Assembly (NCBI GenBank): GCA_030549775.1 | Contig: CM060174.1 | Location: forward strand, 12,095,128 to 12,159,127 | DNA length: 64,000 nucleotides | Direction of reading: 5' to 3' | Source of the DNA: Tamarix chinensis | Taxonomy: Eukaryota; Streptophyta; Magnoliopsida; Caryophyllales; Tamaricaceae | In this document: in pieces, positions 11,880-25,689 of the stretch | How the letters are laid out: every line of letters starts with the position of its first letter | Numbering within the stretch: position 1 is the first letter of the stretch | Program-made: the position numbers and the translations under genes | Notes under the pieces: model-generated | Told to the model about the DNA's origin: nothing | Databases searched by the model: none | Seen by the model: the letters and a program-made list of their open reading frames with translations, nothing else

Positions 11880-14026
11880 TAACTATCATCAACAGGGGTT
11901 GCTTAGTCTCCTCTTCTTCACTAAAGGAGAGTATGAGTTCGCCCATGGAGAGATACACCTCCTTTAGCCTACCATAACCTTCATCCTTCTTAATTCTACC
12001 AATCTTCTATGCTTTGAAGATGTAGAGAAATCCACCCATCAATTCATTATTTGTCTAAAATTTGATCCTGATGTATGGACCATTGGATGGGTCTGAGGAT
12101 GATACCAAGGAATGTATTCAGGTATCATGCTTATATGTCGAGCGATAAAAATGGAAGCTAAAGTCTAGTCAGTGGTGTAGACAAGCATTCTAAAATAATG
12201 TGTAACTAGAGTAATCTACCATATAATTCTTAATGATTGCACTCTAATAGAATCCATGCACTGGATTGATAGTAGGAATCAAGATGAGTTGGGGGTAGCC
12301 AAATTTTCGAGTAATTTGATCTAGCATGTAAGGCTTCACAACATCCACAAGTGCACAGGCCACCTTGGTACATTGTCTTGGGATGTTTATACTCGGATCT
12401 TAGTCGAATGGTAAGAAGTTAACCTACATACGCATGTAAAACAATATTAGTATCAATTATTATAAATAACTACATTTGAAAACTATTCATATAAAGTATG
12501 TCACCCACCTACTGGACCCTTAGAGAATCCAATTGCATATTGTAATGAATTACGCCATTTATGAACTCAGAGGGAAGTGTCTGACAAGAAATATGCCACT
12601 TCATTGCTAAGTCATCGTAGGATGGATTATATGTACAAGAATAAATCCTCCGAAAGCATGATAAATACTCGTAAATCCAGGCATATACACAATTATAAAA
12701 CGTATATAACACAATTAAACTAACAATTAAACAACCTTTTTTACCAATAATTAGCAATAAATAATTACCTCTAATGGTGTCATGCTACCACCTATTTGCT
12801 TGCACCCAATCCTTAATGTCATCCCAAGTTGCCTATATAAATACACTAAAGTTCTAGCTCCAAGGGCCCAATCACTAGAGATGGCAATGGGGTGGGTCGG
12901 GGACGAGGACCCCATCCCCATCCCTGAACCCTATAAGAAAAATAATCCCTAAACCCGACTCGATCCCCGAAACCCAATTTTATACCCGATTCTCGATCCT
13001 CAAGCCTTTCTTTTATATTATACTTTCAATTTATATTCTATAAAAAAAATTTAAAAAAACATATATAAAAAAAATTTGAGTCGGGTTCAAGATAGGGACC
13101 CCAAACCTGTCCTCGCCCCATCCCAGAAAAAATCCCCAGTAAGAATCCCTGAATTCTCTCCCCAAACTCGAACCCAAACGAGGAATCCCTGATGGGCCTC
13201 CTAACTCGCAAGGAAATTTGCCATCCCAACTGATCACCTGACTTACCCAAATCAAATACTAGTTTGATTACTAATAATGGGCACACGACTTATTGTCCCC
13301 AACACATTAATTCATAAGCTTATACAAAATATCGTCCAATACGACCATGTTTCCCTTCACAAAAGCTAACTTAACCAACAACTTGGGTTCACCCCCACAT
13401 GTCAGCTAAAAACTCCACCACATTGCCATTAGTAGGAAAATGATCACTACTGCACTCATATCCATGGTAATTAAGATCCATTATGTAAATCACATCATGT
13501 AGAGTAATAGTCATCTCATTTAATGGAAGGTGGAATATGTTGGTCTTTGGGTGCCACCTCTCAATAAAAGTAAAGATGAGTGGAACGTTGTGATGGTAAA
13601 AATATGTTGAATGTATCTACTTCAGGCCCATGGTATCGATGAAGTTGTAGGCAATACCCATGCCAATATCATTGACAGGTAGTCTCCTCAAGTTTTTTGT
13701 CCTTAACTGAACCCTCGGCACAATACGTGGTCTCTACAATAAAAAGAATATTAGAAAAATGAATTATAGGGTAAAAATGTAAAAATATAAAAACCAATAT
13801 ATGTAATAATAGGAATTACCATGGCATCATTCCATATGATGTATGCCACATGGCCCTTAAATTTGGTGAGAAGATCCAGAATGAGTAAATGCCCACTTAT
13901 AAGTCTGGTTAAACTTTGATCGTCATTTGATGCTAACGAGGAAATATATCTTACACCGTGGACATATGTGCTAGTTCCAGTGAAAGCTCTTTCATCAGGA
14001 TCATCATACTCCTCCTCCAATGACAT
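11880..14026 (-). pseudogene. Plant mobile domain (PMD) gene, decayed copy 1
   Basis: Relic of a plant mobile domain gene, the family of MAIN/MAIL1 and of transposon-encoded proteins. Exon 1 (14026 to about 13820) ends HVAYIIWNDAM at a GT donor. Exon 2 has FIERWHPKTNIFHLPLNEMTITLHD, the core PMD signature, then YLYRQLGMTLRIGCKQIGG. Exon 3 (about 12690-12510) gives AWIYEYLSCF and MKWHISC. A tail follows with several stops to about 11880. Exon 2 is split by a 354-bp MITE. Exon borders match copy 2 at 43285-45291, so neither copy is a retrocopy. It runs convergently with the MULE gene ending at 11640. PMD proteins are thought to act in transposon silencing or chromatin; here it is most likely a passenger gene of the mobile element. 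It cannot be translated as it stands. Confidence 0.8.
12876..13229. mobile_element. hAT-type MITE 1 (GGGATGGCAAT family)
   Basis: Ends are TAGAGATGGCAA and TTTGCCATCCCAA in inverted orientation, with 8-bp flanks CCAATCAC and CTGATCAC (6 of 8 matching), as expected for a hAT target duplication. The interior is C-rich or G-rich tracts (CCCCATCCCC) around an AT-rich centre, with no gene. It lies in exon 2 of the PMD pseudogene. A 547-bp relative is at 53858-54404. Confidence 0.75.
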
Positions 14027-14419
14027 GAGTTGTGTGTCTATAGTACGTGGAGTTTATGGAAGCCAAAAAAATACCAAATACATTTAGAAAAAATGGAGTA
14101 CTATCGCCACACCTAACATATGATAGATAACTGCCGCCCGTCCCATGTTAGATACATGGCTAATAAACCAAACTAACCAAAATAGGAGTAGGGTGTGCGA
14201 GAAATATGATATATGAGTACTAAGGAAACTGTTTATAAAACAAGACATTGATAGATCCCCAAATATCTAAATACATGAAATAGAGTAAACCAAAAGTGAA
14301 AAGATACAATAGGCATAAAATGACAATAGGGCAAAGCTCTAAACTTGGTCCATTAAGGACCAAACAATGTTCACGTTATCAAGCTTCCAAGCCCAAAACA
14401 ATGTAGGCCCACTACTAGC
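14027..14419 (-). repeat. Fragment of an F-like LTR
   Basis: Bases 14105-14170 match the U5 side of LTR F (ATCGCCACACCTAACAT) and keep a stem CTAACAT/ATGTTAG. The rest of the stretch, up to the hAT end, shows no gene and no clear repeat. Confidence 0.4.
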
Positions 14420-14893
14420 TAGGGGTGTGCATCAATCCTAACTAGACCGAACTGAATGCTTGGATTGGGAAATTACTTGGATCGAAGACCATACCCTTTT
14501 TTTACCAATCTTTGCCTCGGAGCGGACCCAAAAATCTAGGTCAAGACCATAATGGATTGGAATCACCTTTTTAAAAAATATTTTAAAATAACATTTTTGG
14601 ATTTCCCCCCTAATTTATTGTTGCGTTGTTGCTACCCAACACATATTATAAAATAGACAACCACTCCAATACTACAAAATACATATAGGCTATAGCTAAA
14701 GAAAAAAATCCATGTACAATTATCCAAACACATAATACAAGTTTGCAGCACAAAAAGGCTTGAGAACATGCTAAGTGACTACATATCTTTCAAAACTATT
14801 GAGAATAAAAGAAAATTGACTTTATAATACAACTATGCAAGCATCCAAGCACTATTAGTTTATTTGCCTTAAGAAGTTAATTTACAATCACAA

Positions 14894-14950
<57 letters not shown>

Positions 14951-17900
14951 CACATCAATCATCCACCATCCCATTCAATTACTAGCTTCAAGCCTCCATT
15001 AACATCCATTATTCCATTCCAAGATTCAATCCTCCAACTTCCAAGCCATGATATTTTTGATGATGCTCTCGAAGTTCAGCTAAAAAAAATCATTTTATCT
15101 TCCACATTGACTTTCTTTTGCACATCTATAAGGCGACACGTACAAATAGATAATTTTTATAGATAGCTATGATATAATAATTTCATAACAATTAAATAAT
15201 AAGTACTATTCTAATTCAAATGTAATGACATGATAATATTTGTTACCTTTTTCCAATCTTTCCAACTCTTCTATGCACTATTCCATGTTAACTTTAGAAT
15301 TAGAATGATATATTGCTCATAACCAATATTGTGCACATATAAGAGTTTGTACCATCTTAAAACATATCAAAGGCACAAAATATATTATTTTTAAATTTAA
15401 CTTGTTAATTTAATAATTCCATAGATTAAAGTTACAAATTTATTTATCACTTTAGGGGTTAAAGAACTCCTAAATTGATCAAGGGTACGTCCCTCGACAC
15501 TAAATGCAGATTCCGAAGCAGCCATAGACACTGACATTGATAGGATGTCACGTGCCATTTGTGCAATGATCATAGATATAGGTCTATAGAGTTTCCACCA
15601 AGTTAGAACATCTCTTTTTTCATTAGCTCCCTTTTCCTCTTTCAAATAATTCTCAAATTCACTTCTCACCAGGTGACTTATTTCCCTAGTCTTCCTTTTG
15701 ACTTTCTCACTTATTCTATTAACAACTAAGTTAGAATACGTATCCAAAATTACACCCAAATAAATCAACATATTCATCTTGTCAATAATTCCCTAATACT
15801 TATCACACTTGATTTTCATCTTTTCAACCATACTTCTAAAACCATCATTACAATTAAGCATCAACTAATTTATCAGATCAAGTGTATCACACATGTCAAA
15901 GAAAAGATTATTAATTGTCATATACAAAGAGCCAGAGTTATGCTTATTCAATTCATAAAACTGCTACAAAAAATTACAAGTTCTTCAAGTGTCTCCCAAT
16001 TGTCTTCAAAAAGAGGACCAACTTCTAAGTCCTTAGGAGGTTCCAGTCAACCAAAAACAGCCTTATATTTCAAAGTTGTGTTCAACATAACATAGGTTGA
16101 ATTCCATCTAGCGGTCACATCAACAGATAGAGAAATCCTACATTCAATTTTACATTTATCTACTTGTTCTCTACATAACAATAATCTTGTAGGGGAGTTT
16201 CTAACATATTTAACCACAACCCTAATCTTATCAACACGATGGGCACGATCCTTTAAGCCATCCCAAACAATAAGATTAACAATATAGGCAATTTATATCA
16301 TGTGCAAATATTTTCCATCACCAATCACCCCTAGTTTTCTTCACCATATTTCTCAAATAAATACATGCAATATCATTGGAGCTAGCACTATCAACGGTCA
16401 TAGTAAAGAGTTTTTCATTCAAATCCCAATAATTCAAGTAGTCCTCAATCACCCTCCCAATGGCTTTGCCCTTATGACTTGCAATAGGATAAAAATTCAA
16501 AATACTTTTATGCAATCTCCACAGATTGTCAATAAAGTGAGTAGTAAGACACATAAATGATTATATGAATTAATGTCCATGTGTCAATTGTCACACAAAT
16601 TCTTTGACATGATGTTATCAACAACTCTTTCAATTTCACCCTCTCATCAAGATAAAGTTTTTAACAATAACAAGTGATAGTAGTACAAAAAGGTATATTG
16701 AAAGAATAAAATGCAACAACCATCAACTACCTAAAGCTAGTCTTTTCAACAAACGTAAATTGTAACTCATTGATTATAATTATTCTACCCAATGCCATTC
16801 TCCCACCATCAAGATTCACATCTTTATATCTCAATTTATGCTTGCCACCTTCTTCAAGATTAGGATCCACAAGATGAAAGTATAAATGAGTTTGCTTACC
16901 CCTACTCTTGTTTGATGGATTTTCTAGACAAGCCATGTCATGATTCTAAAAAAAAATGTACCATTAACATTTGAATTAGCAACAAAAGTCTTAGGAGAGA
17001 ACTCACACTCTACTCTAAGGTATTATTTTTTGTCCAAGTACTCCCATAAGTCCTCCCAACAAACTACTTTTATTTTTCTCTTCCTTTTGATGTAGTTGCA
17101 GCCCTCCATCAGCTTTTGTGTTACATGCTCGTCATTATTTTTAGGGGTTCCTTGCTCTTGGATTGTTTTGGGCTCATGTACTCTTGACCAACCTTCCGTT
17201 GAGTTTTCCATAGAAACTCTCCACCTTTTTTTGGATATAAAGGATCTCAGCATCTATTTAGAAATTAGAAAAAATAAACACATCATTAATTTATAATATA
17301 AGAAACCATCAATGAACTTTTTTGCATAAGTATTTACATTACATGATAGTTTGGTTAATGAATCCATGATTCCTCAGTCTTATACCATCCATTCAACCAA
17401 AAACGTACATAAAAATATAACAACTTGATATCATTTATTGTAAAGTCATATTGAAAATTATGAATATTTTAGTATAAATCTAAAATTTAATTTCTATAAG
17501 CATGTTTTTTAAGAGCTTAAATTATAGTATAAAAGAAGAATACACAACAGCAAAAACTCCAGCCCAAATAATAAAATTTTTCTCACACACTACTGAAAGA
17601 GAATTAAAAGAGTAAAAACAAGAAACTAAGTGAAAGTTACTAACAAAAAAAAGGGGGGAAGACCTTTATTGGTTGGAAGTTGCTGCCGTGAGACAAATAG
17701 TCATGGTTTTGAAAGTCCAAGTTGGTTTGGTAAACCTTTAAGATACTTTGATTGAGACTACGTGGGATAAAAGGGTAAAATCTCTTATCCATGTCAATCG
17801 TACAACCTCTTTAACATTGGAAATACTATTTTGAAGTAAACTGTTATATATAGTAGGGGTCTAGGAGTAACTTTATCAGTTCCTAAACCATTTAGATAAT

Positions 17901-19480
17901 GAAAAGACCCAAAAACTCTTAAGCTACATGTGCAACACACAAGCCTCTTTCCCCCTCTAGTAATTAAAGTCACACAAAACCAACAAGACCACAACTATAG
18001 GAAGCCACAATAATACTCAATTAGCTAAACCTTTTGCATCATATGTGAAGCATTTTAAAGCATATCCATTTTTAATCTTAAACACATGAGAGCTAAAGTT
18101 GTGTGAAGCCTCTCAGTTACTCACTCTTTATACCATATCTTCTAACCTTGACTAAATGAAAAGTAACGCCTCAACATGAATCCGATAGATATATTTAGTC
18201 CTCAAAACAACATTATCGCCGTCCTCTAAAATATGTTTTACATTTGAAATAATGCATTCCATAAACATACTAGAGAGCAATATTGATTTATATTATGGTT
18301 CCCTATTTTCTCCTTCTTTACTTTATTTATAATGTTCTATTCTTTTAAATAAAAACATTAACTATACAAAAAACATGTTATTAATGAATCGAGTACCTGA
18401 AGCACCTTTATCTTCTTCACACAAATGATCAACATCTAGTTCCAATAAGGGAGAATATAATTCTCAGCTTGGCTCTACCTTCAAATTGAGTACTGAAAAT
18501 TATCAACTATTAACCATCGGTATTTATAAAATGATATGCTCATGCTGAAAATTATTTTTCAATAAAAAAGCCAACTAACAAGAATCTTGTTACCTATAGG
18601 CTGCATAACACTGTACATACATATCAACCAATTGAAAAAGTAGGGAAACTAAATTTCCAACCAATAGCCAAATCTAAACAATAAAATAACCCAAGACATT
18701 ATCAACCATTAAACCAAGAGTTAAGGTTCGCTGGTTTGGCTTCAATTAGCATCTCAACACAACAAAGCAGTAGGCGAGTAACAAATGGTCTGATAAACAC
18801 TAACAACAAGTAATAATAAAATAATATAAGAAATTAAAAGTAACAAAATTAAATGGCGGAAGAAGACTAAAAGAGCTTATAGTGCAAAGTGGAAACTATA
18901 ACAGGCATTTAGGACTCAGGGAGTTGGTGCTCGAGATGAGGAGGATGAGGTGCTGCCAATGGTTAGTTGTGATGCATAGGCTCCGCTAACAATCAGTTTT
19001 TGTAACACATTGACAAATTGTCAACGAAGGTAGGTAGACTTTCAGGACGACGAAAGGAGGAAGACAACACTAGAGCTAAACAACGGTTAGCGGCGAATAA
19101 TGAAGAAATGGTTGAAGGAGGTCAGCTTGGTTAAGACGTAGGATCATCGACCAAGATAAAGAAGAGAAGAGGAAGTCTGGATTGGAAGTGGAAGAGACGT
19201 ATATGTCTCAAACAGTCGAAGTGTGAGAAGTTGAGAACAAATAGAATAAAAGAAGAGAGATGAGTTGAGAACTTAAGATTTGAACGATTAAACCCTAACT
19301 TAAGTAATTGGTCCATTCCAATCTTGACTGAAAACTTTTAGGTTTAGACTGGTTGGACCAAATGCCTGAAAGTTTGAAATATTAGGACCGAATACCGGGC
19401 TAGATATAATATAGTCAAGACCGTAACCGATAATTCAGGTCCATTCTGGTTTGGACTGATTTTTACTATAACACTCTCGA
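14420..19480 (-). mobile_element. hAT transposon, decayed, right end missing
   Basis: The left end TAGGGGTGTGCA at 14420 is a typical plant hAT terminus, preceded by CTACTAGC as the expected 8-bp flank. Subterminal GGACC/GGTCC-rich sequence lies at 14440-14560 and, inverted, at 19300-19470. The right copy stops at GGACTGATTTTT, where a short TGCACACCCCTA end would be expected, so the terminus was lost. The transposase relic lies at 15397-17253. Bases 17254-19300 look like an untranslated or promoter part, with no gene seen. An (AAT)n tract sits at 14896-14950. Confidence 0.7.
15397..17253 (-). pseudogene. hAT transposase (zinc finger BED, RICESLEEPER-like), decayed
   Basis: N-terminal part at 17253-16727 includes a Lys/Arg-rich tract and VVCWEDLWEY, likely a ruined BED finger. 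It continues with CLTTHFIDNLWRLHKSILNF (near 16550) and KLFTMTVDSASSND (near 16400), then SLSVDVTARWNSTYVML (near 16130-16080) and SGSLYMTINNLFFD (near 15930). The C-terminal dimerisation domain is WWKLYRPISMIIAQMARDIL, then SESAFSVEGRTLDQFRSSLTP (15600-15450). Order and spacing fit Ac/Tam3-type hAT transposases. Stops and frameshifts separate the blocks (16318-16554 and 15397-15777 stay open), so no functional protein is made. No introns are needed to follow the reading. Confidence 0.85.
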
Positions 19481-19502
19481 ATTTTGAACTATAATTTTTT
19501 TC

Positions 19503-21062
19503 TGTAACATACCCCAAAATTCACTACTGAAAAATTTCGTTTTATTAAAAAGAATTAGCGGAAGCAAAATAATAAAACTGTGAATTATAGGGATATTACC
19601 GTCACACTTAGTACCAGACTGATTCACTCATACAGTTCCATGTTTTTCTCATACTAGCAACCATCCATATTCACAAAGCATATATTAATATATCATATAT
19701 CTAGTAGGTCATGTTTTTCTCTAGGCACATACAAAAACTCATAGGTGTTAACTAATGCAAACATGAACACCAAACCTCGTTATAGAATAGAGAATTGTCT
19801 TACCTTAAGGCAAATCTTCCGGTAAAGAGAAAATACTCCTAACTCGATGGCTCATTATAAGATCCTTGATTATCTAAGGAAATCAAGAGTCTAAAATTGG
19901 TAACACATACTTTTAAATTTTAATTTAAACAAAACAAACAGAGAAGAATCATGGAGGTATGAATTCTCAACATGTTTCCCACAAGATAGGTAACTAAGAG
20001 CAGCAAGGGGCAAGAGATCCTTTAACTCTCTAAAAACTTTACCCTCCCTTTATTTATAGCAGATAAATAGAAATTAAAGTAAATATTAAGAAGAAGGGAA
20101 AATCAGATCCAATCAAAAGAATAAGGTACAGGGCCCTGTTGAAATAAGAAAAGAGAAGGAGTGGAAAGAAGTCCTCCACACTTAGCAAGGTATGCCAGAT
20201 GAAGAAGAAAAGAATGGGGTAATGTGAGTTTAAGTGGTGATAAGGATCATAATATAAGACCAAGAGAAAAAGCTTGGTTCTTCATACCAAAAGGAAGGGA
20301 GATAGAACACCCAAACACTTAGAAAATTGTAAGAAAGGGAGAGCAAGTGAAGAGGAGTTTAATGAGTATGTGTAAGAAGGAGAAAGAATTAGATAAGGAG
20401 AGCTAGGAAGGCCTACTAGTCAACCAAAAAGGAAGGGGAGAGAGGACATGAAGTTGAATTCCAAGAATGGAGTGAATTGTTGTATATAAATATATAAGAG
20501 GAATATATGATGTAGTATGGGGCAAGAAGGTTAAAGCCAAGCAAGATTAGACAAAGACAGAGCAAAAACAAGGTGAGGAGTTCTACTTAAACCAGAGGTG
20601 AGAGGGAAAAAGGTAAGAGGATAAAGGGAAATGTGGTAGGTGAGGAGAAAGTACCTCAAATATGCTTTTGGGAAATTTTTAGCTAAATAAAACTATATAA
20701 GGATCTAATTAATGTGTAAATAACCCCAAAGAATCAAAATATGCTAATTAGCATAAAGATACACTAATTAGGAGTTTTCATAAACTTTGGAAAGAGAATC
20801 AAAGTGAAATAGAAAAAGATTATGGAATCGCAACCTAATCAATCAATGGGTTTGGGGAAACCGGTCGACTAATTATGTGGTATATGAAAATGAGGATCCT
20901 TAGGCGTACGCGTCAACTGGTTTGGGCAACCAGTCAATTGGTATCACTGAAATCCCACATTTTTGCCTAATTCCAAGTCTTTTCCAAAACCAAAACAACT
21001 TTATTTTATACCAACATGATTTTAAATATATTTTTTAAAGAATTTTAGGATGAGATATTACA
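19503..21062 (-). repeat. Short LTR G
   Basis: Starts TGTAACATACCCCAAAATTCAC and ends GAGATATTACA. It has a minus-strand TATA box (20051-20058), a donor-like CTTAAG|GTAAG (near 19800) and one arm of the U5 stem (ACACTTAGTACCAG near 19617). The other arm is missing, so it is rearranged near 19655, where CATGTTTTTCTC begins (repeated at 19709). Flanking bases give no clean 5-bp duplication. It interrupts or borders the hAT element. Confidence 0.5.
20051..20058 (-). promoter_or_regulatory. TATA box of LTR G
   Basis: TATAAATA on the minus strand, about 1.0 kb from the putative U3 end, the same spacing as in A and D. Confidence 0.45.
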
Positions 21063-23625
21063 TCTGCCTACTCCAACTATTAGCTATCCTAAAAAACTTA
21101 CACACGATCTCCTACTCATGGGATTGAACAGGTAACAAAACAAACAAACACGCTAATACAATACATACCAATTAAGCCAAGTTACCTCATCAATATGAGT
21201 CACAAGCATATAAGGCTAAGACAAAAAAGGAAAAATCATGCCAAACACTTATCATGCTCACCATAATTACATTTACGTATTATACCATGATGATGTAATG
21301 TACTTGGATTTCATGTCATGCAAAGATTTAAACAGCTCTTAACTCATCTTACCCACCAAGACAACATAGGTACCATGGATATAAATGAATGAATATTAAC
21401 AAGTTATTCCATCAAGTCCATATTCCATGTTTACATGACCCATTAAATTAATTATCTACAAGCCATTAATTTTTCCCTTTATCTATATTCTTATTATTAT
21501 TATTTTTTATTCTTATCCATATCCTCATTCTTCTTCTTAGTGACCGATGGCATGATTACCACCCCATAATCTTACATACCATGGAAGCCTATCCAAACTA
21601 GAAGACATAAAGTATTCTTATTATTATTTTATTCTTATCCTTATCATTATTCTCCTTTTTATCAAGCAATGGAATGTTTACCACCCCATAATCTCACATA
21701 CCATGGAAGCTTATCCAAACTAGAAGATATAAAGTCCAGCCAAAGCCAAGTAACCACAAATGGACATAAAGTCCAACTGAAGCCAAAAACCAACTGGATA
21801 ATTAGACCATGTAGTATCAATACTCTCTAGTACATCATTAGTGTTTAGAGTAAGTAACACACCGAGGTCTACTAGGATCCTGCCCAAAGACAAAGCTAAA
21901 AGACACCAATATATGCCCAAAGGTAGACGAACTCTTAGTAGCTAATTGAGTATCAGGTAACCCAGACCCATGCACAACTTGATCATCTTTGACTTTAAGT
22001 GATTATTGTGTTATTTTCCAAGGTTATATTATCACATAAGGCTAGTGTAACATCCAAGTAGCCCATCCACATAAACATTCCATCTTAACCATTATTATTA
22101 TAATACCCTAAAATTTAGCTAAACCTAATCCCGAGTGATTAACATTGTAACATAATTATAATCTCAAAAAATTAATATTTCCACCCTAACTTATTTCCCT
22201 AACCCTAAATTTTGGCCCAATTCTAGTTGATTGATAATTAAACTATCCTAATACCTTAACCTATATTCTATTAACCTAATTATAATTCCAAAACCAAACC
22301 TATAATCTTTCCCTTTTTCTTGTTTTCCCTTTTATTTTTCTTCCTTTGGCCAACCCCTTTTTTCTTTCCCCCTTCTTCGTACGTGAAACATTATCCTTAG
22401 ACAATGCCTGCCATACCCCCATCATCAGCCAATCTACTCCCTACCCCATTAGCTTATCAACTCCTATCTCTTACAATTGTGGTTTGGGGTTGAAAATCTT
22501 GGTGGATCTCACCCTTCTCCTTTCCCCTCTCTACGTGCACACATGTGTATATATACCCCATATTAAATGCCCTCAACTACCTCCTTCCTCCCTCCATTTT
22601 TCTACAAAAACTCCACCACTAATCATAGTCTCCCTTCCTTTATTTCCCTCCTCCTTTTCGTCGACAAATTACGCAACTCACCCATTGTAATATCCCAAAA
22701 TCCTAATTTCCGAAATTATGGCCAAATAAGGAATTATTAGGAAAATTAATTATATAAACTCATTTATTAAGATGTAGAGAGTTAATTAAGGTATATTAAG
22801 AGGAAAATAATAAAGAATTTAATTGGAAGAAAATTTGGGTATTTTTCCTAATTAGCATGGAGGTTAAGGAAATTTATCTAAAATGGTCTAAAATAAGCAA
22901 AAAGGAATTTATTTAATATTTTATATATATTAATATTATAAATAAACCAAAAATACCCCAATTTCCCCATAAGTTATTTTATTTATTTTCCCTATCCTAT
23001 TTATTTCCTATTTTTCCCCTTCTTCTTTTTTTTCTTCTCCCTCCTCTCCTTTTTTTTTTCTTTCTTCTCCCCCCCGGCTGGGCCAGCCCATCGGCCCAAA
23101 CCCTCCTCCTCTCCCCCGTCTCGCGCACAGGCCGCCCAAGCCCGACCCAACTTTCCCTTTTCCCTCCCTTCTCCTTCCCCCGTGGCCCAGCACGTCCAGC
23201 TCGCATCGCAGGGCGCGACGCAGAGTTTTGCCTTGATATCCTCTGAAACTCCGCGTTTCAATTAGTAGGAGGTAACCGTTGCCAACCGGCCGGTTCTCCC
23301 CCTCCTTTCTTTTTCCCTGGACCACCGGTCCACCCTGCCTGTCTTCTTCCCCGACCTGCAAATCGACCTGCAAGTCGATTTCGCCGACAGCCACCCGCAC
23401 CGACCATCCTCACCTACCCCTCTCCCTGTCATTTTCTTTCCTTTTTTTGACCCCAACCAAGTCCCTCTCTCCCTTTCCCACGTGCCCTTCTCTTTCCCTT
23501 TCTTCTCCCCCTTCCCCGACCTAGCCTACCATGGCAGGACCTACACCACCTGCCACCGGCCGGCCACCTGCACACCTGCCTCGCACGCCTCCTTCTCCCC
23601 TTGTCGTCTTCCCCTTCCAATTGCC

Positions 23626-23633
23626 TATAAATA
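23626..23633 (+). promoter_or_regulatory. TATA box of LTR B
   Basis: TATAAATA within CCAATTGCCTATAAATACCC, 0.94 kb from the LTR start. Nearly the same context occurs in E (CCAATGGCCTATAAATACCC). Confidence 0.65.
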
Positions 23634-24289
23634 CCCCCCATTGGCAGCCCCGATCAGCTCCCTTTTCGTTTTTTTTCCCCGAAACCCTGCCTCTCCGTCA
23701 CCTCAAACAGACGGGCTTTTCGCCGTCACCGGAGACAGCCGCCGCCACCTCTGGCCACCGTTACCATCCCTGCACCTCCCTCGACAAAACCAAGCCGCCA
23801 CCACCCTCCGCCTTGCCCTGCATGTGCCGCCTTCACCGTGCAAAGTTCCTATCCCGAAAACCACCACTTCCAGCCCGTCGCCGCCTTGCGCCACCTTCTG
23901 CCGACTCCTCCGCCGCTACCAGCCACCCTTCCACCCTCCAAAATGCCCAGCAGACCTCCCTCTACCTTTCCCTGCCTTCAACTTTCCCTGCCTCCCTCTC
24001 CTCCTTCCTCCCTCATCTTCCACCTCTCTCCACCACCCTCGGCCGCCGCCGTCGCCGCCGCCCCTTGCCACGCCACCACCCTCACTCCACTCCCCTTCAC
24101 CTGCTCTTTCTTTCCCCACCTCAAACTCCTCCTTTTCCCCTCCCATCTAACCGCCACCTCCATCTTTCCCCCTCTTCTCCTCCTCCACCGCCGCCGCCAC
24201 GCGCCGCCGCCGGACCACCACCAACCCTAGGTGGTTCTCCACCCATCCAAACCCTAACCCCCTTTTTATATAGCTGCTACTATTTTCTA

Positions 24290-24313
24290 CTAATATTAAT
24301 ACTAATATACTTA

Positions 24314-24345
<32 letters not shown>

Positions 24346-24780
24346 CATTATTATTATTACTTTTATTATTGTTATTACTATTATTATTATTATTAATAAT
24401 TATTATTATTATCATTATTACCATTATTATTGTCTTTATTATTAATGTTCTTATTTTCTTACTAATACTAACATCCCTTTTAAACCCTAACCTATACTAT
24501 ACTTAACTTTGGTCTTATTTTTATAATTATTAGTATTAACATTATTATTATTATTATTTCTATTATCCTTACTATGGTTATTATTATTATTGCTTAACCT
24601 TACTTGGTTGTACTATTGTTATTATTATTATTATTTTTTTTTTACTATTATTAGTATTATTATTATTACTATTATTATTATTGTTATGGTTATTATTATT
24701 ATACTTAACACATTTGTCACCATTGTTAATAATAATACTACCTTGTCTTACCCATGTTACTTAACTCAAGCTAGTAAATA
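24290..24780 (+). repeat. (ATT)n-rich tract in LTR B
   Basis: Interrupted ATT/TTA triplets with scattered CTA and GTT variants cover most of 24290-24780, with fragments to 25130. Isoleucine/tyrosine-rich open frames here are artefacts of the triplet repeat. Confidence 0.85.
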
Positions 24781-25373
24781 TCATTTGGTTGTTAACTAAG
24801 AAGAGTACTTGAACCTTATTACCATACCATTTAACATTAACCCTAACCTCGTTACTATGACACTATTATTAGCTATTACTATTATTACTACTATCACTAC
24901 CTTATTGTTGTAATCAAAAGCATTTGAACCCTTTTATTATTCAAGGATATACAACTATTATCATTATCACCCTTAGGAATAGTTACTTGTAATATTGTGA
25001 CCTTATAATAATATTATTTCGAATATGACACCATTAGTAGACTTAGCCTTAAAAATGCTAGGGTTTCTCTCACTATAAACATTAGTGTCACTAGTATTAG
25101 TTTTATTATTATTATTATCACTATTTTTCTATAGTTAGCATGAACATTATTATGATAAGAATAGGGCTAACGGGTCTAATAATATAAGTGTAACAATAGG
25201 TATTAAAAATAAACATATTTTGACTACTAATATTTAGTATACTAATTCTAAAGTAAAAACCCTAGTTTTTGTATAAAACCCTTTTTAGTAATAAAAACCC
25301 TAACCTTAAACTAGAATGAGGATTGATAGTAATTATAAGGAAAACTAATACTTAGCATTTTCCCCTTTTATAG

Positions 25374-25435
25374 GTAACCCCGACCAAAGCCCTAAGGAGT
25401 TAGAGGAGCGTGCTCCAAGCCCGGCGTCGCCTTAG
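25374..25435 (+). other. 62-nt exon-like block, LTR B
   Basis: Preceded by TTTTCCCCTTTTATAG (pyrimidine tract plus AG) and followed by GTAAGG (GCCTTAG|GTAAGG). Contains the palindrome-like GGAGCGTGCTCC at 25405-25416. Confidence 0.55.
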
Positions 25436-25689
25436 GTAAGGACGAAGCTAATGGCCTAATGCTATGTGTGACATGGATGTGTTGAATGTTATGTATACCA
25501 TGCTATGCCATGTATTATCTGATTTGTGGATAACTTGTCTTATGTGTAGCGCAACTTGGAGATTGAGGTATGTTGTATGTGCTTCCGTGATATGAGCATG
25601 ACATGTATATGTATGATGTTTGTAATGTATATGTTATGGCCCACTAGGACATGCATGTTAGGATAAATGGTAATATGAGTTGGGAACAA

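Larger units (their letters stand above)
8876..14026. mobile_element. Two-gene MULE, copy 1 (transposase-SWIM-OTU facing PMD)
   Basis: Grouping inferred from the convergent gene pair, repeated with the same order, orientation and introns at 43285-52238. Both genes end within about 240 bases of each other. Terminal inverted repeats and the 9-bp duplication usual for MULEs were not found by eye, so the true borders are unknown. Confidence 0.6.

Noticed and set aside
23482..24445. Long Pro/Ser-rich open frames (222, 304 and 130 codons) in two overlapping frames
   Set aside because: They lie in the C-rich transcribed part of LTR B and run straight into the (ATT)n tract, giving poly-Ile/Tyr. Several frames are open at once and sister LTRs do not conserve them, so this is base composition.
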